DNA of 18,900 nt. Source: an uncultured Clostridia bacterium. Its GTDB lineage: Bacteria; Bacillota; Clostridia; Christensenellales; UBA3700. The translations under genes and the position numbers were made by a program. The notes beneath the pieces are model-generated. The model did not search any database. It was not told the DNA's origin and worked only from the letters and a program-made list of their open reading frames with translations. This document shows positions 6,848 through 13,272 of the stretch, piece after piece. The stretch covers positions 1-18,900 of the forward strand of contig CAMOQV010000018.1 in assembly GCA_946623205.1 (NCBI GenBank), in the 5' to 3' direction. Position 1 is the first letter of the stretch. Every line of letters begins with the position of its first letter.

Positions 6848-7411
6848 ATGCCAAATATTTTATTTGTGTCTAAAGGCGATATCGACATTGAGTTTGTACA
6901 GCTTTTCAAAGAAGCTGGATATTCGCTTTATGGCCAAGTAAAATCAGCTTCTGAAGCAAGACGAATTCTAGATTCAAAAGATATTGAAACAGTTATTATA
7001 AACGCTCCGCTTATGGATGAGTTTGGCCATGATTTAGCGCTATCGCTAGATGAGAAGTCTTTTGTGAATGTAATTATAATCGCAGGCGCTAACATTGCAG
7101 ATAGTATAGAGCAAAGAATGTATGGAACAAGTGTAATTACAATTCCAAAGCCTGTTTCAAGAAGACAATTATTTAAGACATTATCTTTTGTGAGAGCTCA
7201 ATCTCAAAAAATTAGTAGATTGTTTGATGAAAATCAAAAGCTTCAAGATAGACTAGAAGAATTCAAGTTAGTATCTAGAGCAAAGATGTTGTTAATAGAG
7301 AAAAATAAAATGAGTGAAGAGGCTGCACATAAACACATAGATAAGACTGCAAAAGATCAACGTAGAACAAAAAGAGATGTAGCAAAATCTATTATAGATA
7401 TGTATAGTTAG
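6848..7411 (+). CDS. ANTAR-domain antitermination regulator with pseudo-receiver
   Basis: This 187-aa protein has an N-terminal response-regulator-like fold (about 1-115), a coiled coil (about 112-140) and a C-terminal ANTAR RNA-binding domain (about 135-185; SRAKMLLIEKNKMSEEAAHKHI). ANTAR proteins such as NasT, AmiR and EutV bind paired hairpins in leader RNAs and prevent termination. In the receiver the usual acceptor Asp is Asn52 (IINAPLMD), while the conserved Lys is kept (PKP, K101). Control by phosphorylation is therefore unlikely, as with AmiR, and partner binding is more plausible. Its start codon directly follows the stop of the GS-like gene; GGGAG inside that gene's end is its SD, so the two are coupled. 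A similar gene (nitR) lies beside glnA in C. acetobutylicum. Confidence 0.88.
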   Translation: MPNILFVSKGDIDIEFVQLFKEAGYSLYGQVKSASEARRILDSKDIETVIINAPLMDEFGHDLALSLDEKSFVNVIIIAGANIADSIEQRMYGTSVITIPKPVSRRQLFKTLSFVRAQSQKISRLFDENQKLQDRLEEFKLVSRAKMLLIEKNKMSEEAAHKHIDKTAKDQRRTKRDVAKSIIDMYS

Positions 7412-7412
7412 A

Positions 7413-8582
7413 TTAATAAATTCTATCTATTTCAATAACAAAAAATACCGGAGTTTTATAATCAGAAAGAACCTTTGAAAGATGAGATATAATCTCATCT
7501 TTTGTTGTTTTATCCTCAAATGGCATAACAACATCAAAGATAACGTTTGTATGGGTAGTTCCAAAAACAACTCTAAAGTCGTGGAACTTGTAATTTTCAT
7601 TTAACTCTTTTAGACCTTCTTTTACTTTATCGTGAAGATATGTGACTTCTTCGTTGTCCATAACAATTGGGTCCATATGAATAGAAATATGAACTTTGAA
7701 TTCTTCTGCGATATCATGTTCAATAATGTCTATTAAATCGTGTGAATCAAGTATGTTTGAATTAGCGTCAACTTCAACGTGCAACATTATATATTGGGCA
7801 CCTGGTCCATAACTGTGAACTAATACATCATGAACGCCTAAAACACCTTTATAAGATAAAATCTTATCTACTATTTGTTGAACAAATTGAGGATCTGCTT
7901 TTTCACCAAGTAGAGGATTTATAATATCTTTAATCATAAAGCAAGTAGAAATAATAATGTATATAGATAAAATAAGACCAAATATACCATCAATGCTTAT
8001 GTTGGTATTATCTATAAATGCGATAATTATTGCGCTAACTAAAACTGCAGATGTAGATAGAATATCGTTTAAACTATCTTTTGATGCAGCCTTTAGAGTT
8101 TGAGAATTAATACTCTTTGAAAAATCCAAATATACAAACATTTGAAGTAGCTTTAGAACTATTGAAAAGGCTAGTACAATATATGTATATATTGTGACTG
8201 TTGTGATTTCAGGAGAGATAATTTTCTCAATTGAGGACTTGCCAAGTAGCACGCCTACAGCGAAAATGACGATTCCGATTATAAGCCCAGTGATGTATTC
8301 ATATCGAGCATGTCCATAAGGGTGCTCTGAATCTGCAGGTTTTGCAGCCATCTTAAATCCAAATATAGTAACGATGGATGTGCCTGCGTCAGATAAGTTG
8401 TTTACTGCATCTGCAATGATTGCAATAGAATTGCCAATAACGCCAATAAGAATCTTCCCAACAAATAGAATTGCGTTAGAAATAATACCAAATACACCGG
8501 CAACTATACCGTATGCCAAACGTACATTTGGATCTTCTGTGTTTTGATAATTTTTTATAAACAACTTCTTCAATAATTTCAT
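7413..8582 (-). CDS. Cation diffusion facilitator (CDF) family metal transporter
   Basis: This protein of about 389 aa exports divalent metal (Zn, Fe, Mn, Co or Cd; not resolvable here) by proton antiport across the membrane. It shows six hydrophobic segments (about 22-225) with the family metal motif ADAVNNLSDAGTS in TM2 and the HPYGHARYEY signature after it, plus a matching site in TM5 (KDSLNDILST). A cytoplasmic ferredoxin-like domain follows (about 250-310), and an additional ~80-residue C-terminal segment. ATG 8582 is chosen over ATG 8630 because CDF relatives begin near MKLLKKLF and because a good promoter lies between them. No SD is present. It converges on the ANTAR gene with a single base between the stop codons. 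Confidence 0.88.
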   Translation of the reverse strand: MKLLKKLFIKNYQNTEDPNVRLAYGIVAGVFGIISNAILFVGKILIGVIGNSIAIIADAVNNLSDAGTSIVTIFGFKMAAKPADSEHPYGHARYEYITGLIIGIVIFAVGVLLGKSSIEKIISPEITTVTIYTYIVLAFSIVLKLLQMFVYLDFSKSINSQTLKAASKDSLNDILSTSAVLVSAIIIAFIDNTNISIDGIFGLILSIYIIISTCFMIKDIINPLLGEKADPQFVQQIVDKILSYKGVLGVHDVLVHSYGPGAQYIMLHVEVDANSNILDSHDLIDIIEHDIAEEFKVHISIHMDPIVMDNEEVTYLHDKVKEGLKELNENYKFHDFRVVFGTTHTNVIFDVVMPFEDKTTKDEIISHLSKVLSDYKTPVFFVIEIDRIY

Positions 8583-8589
8583 TAACAAA

Positions 8590-8618
8590 AGTATAGCACT
8601 CAAAATTATTAAGTTCAA
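8590..8618 (-). promoter_or_regulatory. CDF transporter promoter (predicted leaderless)
   Basis: On the minus strand: -35 TTGAAC (8613-8618), exact 17-bp spacer, -10 TATACT (8590-8595). Only 7 nt lie between the -10 and ATG 8582, so transcription should begin at or next to the start codon. It is divergent from the ispE promoter, with the two -35 boxes about 12 bp apart. Confidence 0.65.
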
Positions 8619-8629
8619 CAACAAGCACA

Positions 8630-8658
8630 TTTACTCAAAATGTTTTATTTGATATAAT
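8630..8658 (+). promoter_or_regulatory. ispE promoter (predicted leaderless)
   Basis: -35 TTTACT (8630-8635), a 17-bp spacer and an extended -10, TGATATAAT (TATAAT 8653-8658). Six bases separate the -10 from the ispE ATG at 8665, so a start 7 nt downstream falls on the A of ATG. No SD precedes the gene. Confidence 0.7.
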
Positions 8659-8664
8659 CAAAAT

Positions 8665-9489
8665 ATGGAAAAAATAGCATTAAAAGTTTATGCAAAAATC
8701 AATTTAATGTTAAACATAAAGGGGATCTTAGAGGACGGCTATCATTCGTTGGATATGGTTATGGGATCAATTAGCCTTTATGATGAGATTATTGCACAAA
8801 AATCCTTAGAAAATGAAGTATATATGGATGGTGTTAAGCAGGATGAAAAAAATACTGCTTATAAAGCCTTAGAAGTTTTAACTTTAGCCTATGGCTACAA
8901 ACTAAAAGTCGAGATAAAAAAGGGCATACCATTTAGCGCAGGCGTTGGGGGATCTTCAGCAGATGCTGCAGGCGTATTTGTAGCTTATTCAAAATTGTAT
9001 GGAATAGACATTGAATTTATGACAAAGATTGCTTTATCTATTGGAAGCGACGTTGTATATATGATGAAGGGTGGACCTGCAAGAGTTAGATGTAAAGGCG
9101 AAATGGTATCTCCAATTGACGAATATAAAGAACTTAATATGGTTATACTTCAAAAGGAAGTAGGCGCATCAACAAAAGATGTATATGCAAATTACGACAA
9201 ATTAGGAAGAATTGTAGATAACGAATTTGATATAGGTGGTCAACTAATATACAACGTGTTGCAAGTTCCAGCAATTAATCTTTGCCCAAGTATAAAAGAA
9301 GCAATGAATGAATTGTATAAACACACAGACAAGGTGTTTATGACGGGAAGCGGTTCTGCAGTTTTAGGAATATTTGGTTCAAAAGACGAAGCAAAAACTG
9401 CATTAGATAAGATTCAAGGCGACTATATTTTCAAAAATGTTGTTAATACTATGCCTTATGGCATAGAAGTTGTAAACGAGTGGCTATGA
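8665..9489 (+). CDS. ispE: 4-diphosphocytidyl-2-C-methyl-D-erythritol kinase
   Basis: This 274-aa GHMP-family kinase phosphorylates the 2-hydroxyl of CDP-methylerythritol with ATP, a step of the MEP route to isopentenyl diphosphate. Visible: catalytic Lys11 in AKINLML; the ATP-binding glycine-rich motif PFSAGVGGSSADAAG (about 89-103); IGSDVVYMMKGG with catalytic Asp129; and the C-terminal GHMP motif MTGSGSAVLG (about 227-236). Length is typical. The start is fixed by homology (ALKVYAKINL near the N-terminus). It has no SD, and its -10 box abuts the ATG, so the message is probably leaderless. No clear terminator follows. It shares an 82-bp divergent promoter region with the CDF transporter, with no evident functional link. 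Confidence 0.94.
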   Translation: MEKIALKVYAKINLMLNIKGILEDGYHSLDMVMGSISLYDEIIAQKSLENEVYMDGVKQDEKNTAYKALEVLTLAYGYKLKVEIKKGIPFSAGVGGSSADAAGVFVAYSKLYGIDIEFMTKIALSIGSDVVYMMKGGPARVRCKGEMVSPIDEYKELNMVILQKEVGASTKDVYANYDKLGRIVDNEFDIGGQLIYNVLQVPAINLCPSIKEAMNELYKHTDKVFMTGSGSAVLGIFGSKDEAKTALDKIQGDYIFKNVVNTMPYGIEVVNEWL

Positions 9490-9553
9490 GGATTTAGCTT
9501 AAAAATCCGCTCAAAAATGCAAAAAAATATATAAAATATTGTGCGCGTTTTGT

Positions 9554-9582
9554 TTGAATATTATATAACTAGGTGCTACAAT
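9554..9582 (+). promoter_or_regulatory. Promoter of the small ORF-prs operon
   Basis: TTGAAT (9554-9559), a 17-bp spacer and TACAAT (9577-9582). Transcription would start near 9590, upstream of the 39-aa ORF, which therefore shares the transcript with the PRPP synthetase gene. Confidence 0.65.
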
Positions 9583-9617
9583 AAACATAGAGTTTATAAC
9601 TTGATCGAGAGGATTTA

Positions 9618-9737
9618 ATGGATTTACCCGCGAATAGCATAAGATATTTGATGACAAAAAAGAGCTTGAATGGCCCAACTTATGCACTTTTAGATTTAGA
9701 CAAAATTAACACATATATATATTGGAGGCAACAATGA
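9618..9737 (+). CDS. 39-aa small protein or leader ORF coupled to PRPP synthetase
   Basis: An ATG with AGAGG 5 nt upstream opens a 39-codon frame (MDLPANSIRYLM...TYIYWRQQ). Its TGA overlaps the prs ATG as ATGA, and the prs SD GGAGG is read as its TGG AGG codons. A promoter lies just upstream, so it would be the first gene of the transcript. I recognise no family; there is no membrane segment or Cys motif. It may be a real small protein, or a translated leader that couples translation of prs. The perfect ATGA junction and the good SD argue against chance. Confidence 0.6.
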   Translation: MDLPANSIRYLMTKKSLNGPTYALLDLDKINTYIYWRQQ

Positions 9738-10936
9738 AACCATATTATGAGTCTGTTTTCAAGTTTGAGAAAGATTTATCAGACATGGCTATCCTTGCAA
9801 TGGATGGCGCAAAAGAATTAGGTGATAAGGTAGACTATTATTTGACAACATGGTACAACAACGAAATGAAGGCCCATGGTTTAACAAACACTAAAGACAC
9901 TTTCTTAGTAAAGAGTTCATGCCCAAGATTCACAACTGGTGATGGTAAGGGTATGGTAGCAGAAACAATTAGAGGTAAGGACCTTTACATCATTTGCGAT
10001 GTTGGCAACTATTCTTTAACATACAATATGTTTGGTACACCAAACCGTATGTCACCTGATGATCACTATGCAGACTTAAAGCGTTTAATCGGCGCTGTTG
10101 GCGGAAAGGCTAAGAAGATTACAGTTGTAATGCCACTTCTATATGGCGGAAGACAACATAGACGTGTTACAAGAGAATCTCTAGATTGTTCTCAAATGTT
10201 ACACGAATTAAATACAATCGGAGTTTCAGATATTATTACATTTGATGCTCACGATCCAAGAGTTCAAAATGCTGAACCATTGATGGGATTTGATAACTTC
10301 TTCCCAACATACCAAATTCTAAAGGCACTTCTAAAGAAATATCCAGATTTAAATATGGGTAAAGATAACTTCATGATTGTTTCTCCAGATGAAGGTGCTA
10401 TGGGTAGAAACATCTACTATGCATCAGTTCTTGGTGTAGATTTAGGTATGTTCTATAAGCGTCGTGACTATGCTAACGTAGTTAACGGAAGAAACCCAAT
10501 CGTTGCTCATGAATATATTGGTAACGATGTAAAAGATAAGACAATCTTTGTTGCTGACGATATCTTAGCTACAGGTGATAGCTTATTGAAGTTATGTTCA
10601 GAATTAAAAGAAAGAGGATGCGGAAAGATCTTCCTATGTGCAACATTTGCTTTATTCACAGAAGGTTTAGATAAGTTCCGTAAGGCATATGAACAAGGTT
10701 TGTTTACAGCTGTGTTGAGCACAAACCTAACATATTCTTATCAAGAAATGCTTGATGAGCCATGGTTTATCCAAGCTGATATGTCTAAATATATTGCATA
10801 TATCATTTCTGCTTGTGACCAAAACTTATCATTATCACCACTTCTTGATCCACATGATAAGATCAATGAATTGATTGAAAAATATAAGAACGCTCAACCA
10901 CAACAAATGACATTAAACATTGATGGAGATAAATAA
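9734..10936 (+). CDS. prs: Ribose-phosphate pyrophosphokinase, long clostridial form
   Basis: This 400-aa enzyme makes PRPP from ribose 5-phosphate and ATP for nucleotide, His and Trp synthesis. Compared with the roughly 315-aa classical Prs, the core aligns: ITVVMPLLYGGRQHRR matches the ATP-binding ARQDRK region; FDAHDP matches the metal-binding DLH; IVSPDEGAMGR matches the SPDxGG segment; and VADDILATGDSLL is the PRPP-binding loop. Extra length lies mainly at the N-terminus and C-terminus and in insertions. The start is ATG 9734 (MKPYYESVF), with GGAGG 5 nt upstream; a TTG 12 nt earlier covers the SD itself and is rejected. A metallo-beta-lactamase-fold gene follows after 2 nt, so the two are an operon. 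Confidence 0.88.
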   Translation: MKPYYESVFKFEKDLSDMAILAMDGAKELGDKVDYYLTTWYNNEMKAHGLTNTKDTFLVKSSCPRFTTGDGKGMVAETIRGKDLYIICDVGNYSLTYNMFGTPNRMSPDDHYADLKRLIGAVGGKAKKITVVMPLLYGGRQHRRVTRESLDCSQMLHELNTIGVSDIITFDAHDPRVQNAEPLMGFDNFFPTYQILKALLKKYPDLNMGKDNFMIVSPDEGAMGRNIYYASVLGVDLGMFYKRRDYANVVNGRNPIVAHEYIGNDVKDKTIFVADDILATGDSLLKLCSELKERGCGKIFLCATFALFTEGLDKFRKAYEQGLFTAVLSTNLTYSYQEMLDEPWFIQADMSKYIAYIISACDQNLSLSPLLDPHDKINELIEKYKNAQPQQMTLNIDGDK

Positions 10937-10938
10937 CA

Positions 10939-11592
10939 ATGCAAATTAAATGGCTAGGACATTCTTGCTTTAAGCTTACAGAGTCAACTGGCACTTCAAT
11001 AGTAACAGATCCATATGATAGCTACGTAGGCTTCAAAATGGAACCTGTTAGTGCAGATATTGTTACGATATCACACAATCACAAAGACCATTCCGCTGTT
11101 AGTAATGTAACTGGTAATCCACAAATTATTAATAGCATTGGTGTATGGGAAATTAGTGGTGTTGGCATTACAACATTACATAGTTACCATGATAATGATA
11201 ACGGGGCAAAAAGAGGGGATAACAACATTTTCTTATACAGAATGGATGGCATAGATATATGCCACATGGGAGATATAGGTCAAGAAATGAATGTAAATCT
11301 TGGCGAATCTATCGGTTCTGTAAATGTATTATTAATACCGGTTGGTGGAAATTATACAATTGATGCTGAACAAGCTAAAGAGTATGTAGATTTCTTAATG
11401 CCAGATGTAGTAATACCAATGCACTATAAAACAGAAAATAGCGAACTAGATATAGATGGTGTTGACAAATTCATCGATTTATTTGATGAAGAACAAATAG
11501 TGTATATTGATGGAGACACAGTTGAACTAGATAGAGAAAAGTTCGATGGCGAATCTACAAAAGTATACGTATTTTCTGATAAAAAGTTTTAA
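10939..11592 (+). CDS. Metallo-beta-lactamase-fold metal-dependent hydrolase (UPF0173/YtkL-like)
   Basis: This 217-aa protein starts with the family opening MQIKWLGHSCFKL and has the metal-binding HNHKDH motif at 46-51, a further His in the SYHD segment, Asp in HMGDIG, and a last His in PMHYK. These are the ligands of a two-metal hydrolase site. The family (COG2220) includes many cytoplasmic hydrolases of unknown substrate. It follows prs after 2 nt, and its SD overlaps the prs end, so expression is shared. That neighbourhood could hint at a phosphoribosyl or nucleotide substrate, but this is inference only. The downstream hairpin at 11605-11623 may end the transcript. Confidence 0.82.
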   Translation: MQIKWLGHSCFKLTESTGTSIVTDPYDSYVGFKMEPVSADIVTISHNHKDHSAVSNVTGNPQIINSIGVWEISGVGITTLHSYHDNDNGAKRGDNNIFLYRMDGIDICHMGDIGQEMNVNLGESIGSVNVLLIPVGGNYTIDAEQAKEYVDFLMPDVVIPMHYKTENSELDIDGVDKFIDLFDEEQIVYIDGDTVELDREKFDGESTKVYVFSDKKF

Positions 11593-11604
11593 TTAAATTA
11601 TAAT

Positions 11605-11623
11605 GGGGCGCAGTTAGCGCCCC
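11605..11623 (+). terminator. GC-rich hairpin without U-tract between the hydrolase gene and rho
   Basis: GGGGCGC, loop AGTTA, GCGCCCC make a perfect 7-bp, all-GC stem 12 bases after the hydrolase stop. The following bases, GAACAATAAATT, are not a U-run, so it is not a standard intrinsic terminator. It could block 3' exonucleases, act as a weak terminator, or be part of the rho leader. Confidence 0.55.
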
Positions 11624-11657
11624 GAACAATAAATTCCAACTTAAAATAGGTAATATA

Positions 11658-13217
11658 ATGAAAGAACAATTCTCACAAAGAGTACTCGACTCAATGAGTA
11701 TGTTTAAACTAAGAGATGTAGCTCGAAAATTGAATATAGACAATCCAGAGACAATATCTCAAGATGAACTAAAAAACTTAATATTAAACGCAAGCCAACC
11801 GAAGGTTGAAGAGGAAAAATCTATGTTTACAAGAGAAGATTTAGAAAAACTAACATTAGCTCAATTAAAAGCTATTGCTGAAAGCGAAGGCATTAAAGCG
11901 AAAAAGAAAGATGATATCATTAACGCTTTAATTGAGCTTGATGCTAAAAAGGTAGAAGAATCTAAAAAGGAGATTAAACAAGATATTGTTGATTCTGTTC
12001 CAGAAGCAACAGTAGATTTGCCAATTGAACAAGAAGAACAAAAGCCAGAAAAGAAAGAAGAATTTGAAGTAAAAGAAGGCGTTTTGGATGTTCATCAAGA
12101 TGGCTACGGATTCTTGAGAGCAGAAAATTGCGAATATGGTTTAAAGGATGCATATATTTCTGCAAAGCTTATTAGATCTTTAGGATTAAGACCTGGTGAT
12201 TATATTGTTGCTACAGCAAAAAAGAACAATGAATCTAATAAGCCATCAGGTGTTGTAAGTGTAGAAAGTGTAAATGGACAGCCAACAGCTAGCGCTCGTA
12301 TTAGACCAAATTTTGATACATTAGTTCCAATCTTCCCAAATGAAAGATTAACTCTAGAGACAGGTAAAAATAGCGATTTCGCTATTAGATGTATTGATTT
12401 AATTGCTCCAATTGGTAAGGGCCAAAGAGCTATGATCGTATCACCTCCAAAGGCTGGTAAAACAACACTTCTAAAGAAAGTTGCTAATGCAATCTCTAAA
12501 AACTATCCAGAAGTTGAATTATACGTTCTTCTTATCGATGAAAGACCAGAAGAAGTTACAGATATGCAAAGAAGCATCAAAGGTGAAGTAATTTATTCTA
12601 CATTCGATGAAACTCCAGAACATCACTGCAAGGCTGCTGAACTTTTAATCGAAAGAGCAAAAAGAAGCGTAGAGTTAGGAAGAGATGTCGTAGTAATTAT
12701 GGACTCTCTAACAAGACTTGCAAGAGCTTATAACTTAACAATCCCACCTACAGGTAGAACATTATCTGGTGGTATGGATCCAGGAGCTTTACACCCACCA
12801 AAGAAATTCTTCGGTAGTGCAAGAAATATTGAAAATGGCGGAAGCTTAACAATTATCGCTACAGCACTTGTAGATACAGGAAGTAGAATGGATGATGTTA
12901 TTTACGAAGAGTTCAAGGGAACTGGTAATATGGAAATCCATCTAGATAGAAAGTTAAGTGAAAGAAGAATCTTCCCAGCTATTGATTTGAATAAATCAAG
13001 CACAAGAAGAGAAGATCTTTTGCTATCTCAAAAAGAATTACAAGGTGCATTTGCTATTAGAAAGATGTTATCTAATGGTGATACAAATGATACAACAGAA
13101 CAACTTATCAATATGATTGTTAATACAGAGAACAATGATTCATTCATTAACATCATTATGAAGAAAGTTGAACTTTTAGAAAAAGAAGGTTTCTCATTTA
13201 GAAAACCAACTCTATAA
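11658..13217 (+). CDS. rho: Transcription termination factor Rho
   Basis: This 519-aa hexameric RNA helicase releases RNA polymerase at Rho-dependent sites. The N-terminus carries two Rho_N/SAP-like helical repeats (about 12-45 and 60-95), longer than the single E. coli copy. An acidic, Lys/Glu-rich low-complexity linker (about 98-140) precedes the cold-shock-like primary RNA site (GVLDVHQDGYGFLR). The ATPase core shows Walker A with G267-K268-T269 in PPKAGKTT, Walker B VVVIMDSLTRLARAYN, the Q-loop region RTLSGGMDPGAL and the R-loop segment FKGTGNMEIHLDRKLSERR. The start ATG 11658 has only a weak SD (AGGT). The preceding hairpin and the short leader may take part in autoregulation, which is known for rho in several bacteria. 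Confidence 0.96.
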   Translation: MKEQFSQRVLDSMSMFKLRDVARKLNIDNPETISQDELKNLILNASQPKVEEEKSMFTREDLEKLTLAQLKAIAESEGIKAKKKDDIINALIELDAKKVEESKKEIKQDIVDSVPEATVDLPIEQEEQKPEKKEEFEVKEGVLDVHQDGYGFLRAENCEYGLKDAYISAKLIRSLGLRPGDYIVATAKKNNESNKPSGVVSVESVNGQPTASARIRPNFDTLVPIFPNERLTLETGKNSDFAIRCIDLIAPIGKGQRAMIVSPPKAGKTTLLKKVANAISKNYPEVELYVLLIDERPEEVTDMQRSIKGEVIYSTFDETPEHHCKAAELLIERAKRSVELGRDVVVIMDSLTRLARAYNLTIPPTGRTLSGGMDPGALHPPKKFFGSARNIENGGSLTIIATALVDTGSRMDDVIYEEFKGTGNMEIHLDRKLSERRIFPAIDLNKSSTRREDLLLSQKELQGAFAIRKMLSNGDTNDTTEQLINMIVNTENNDSFINIIMKKVELLEKEGFSFRKPTL

Positions 13218-13238
13218 AAACTAGATAATCATTAAAGA

Positions 13239-13272
13239 AGGGATAGCATTTTGCTATCCCTGAATTTTTTTT
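13239..13272 (+). terminator. Rho-gene intrinsic terminator, also usable from glmS
   Basis: AGGGATAGCA, loop TTT, TGCTATCCCT form a 10-bp perfect stem (13239-13261), followed by GAA and eight T residues on the plus strand. Read on the minus strand the same stem follows the glmS stop codon, and the trailing TTCTTTAATG is less U-rich. It is strong for rho and weaker for glmS. The T-run overlaps the glmS stop. Confidence 0.92.

Noticed and set aside
8582..8630. Longer CDF protein starting at ATG 8630
   Set aside because: It has no SD, adds 16 residues not found in the family, and would contain the promoter at 8590-8618.
9483..9510. GGATTT...AAATCC hairpin as ispE terminator
   Set aside because: The stem is only 6 bp, AT-rich and not followed by a T-run.
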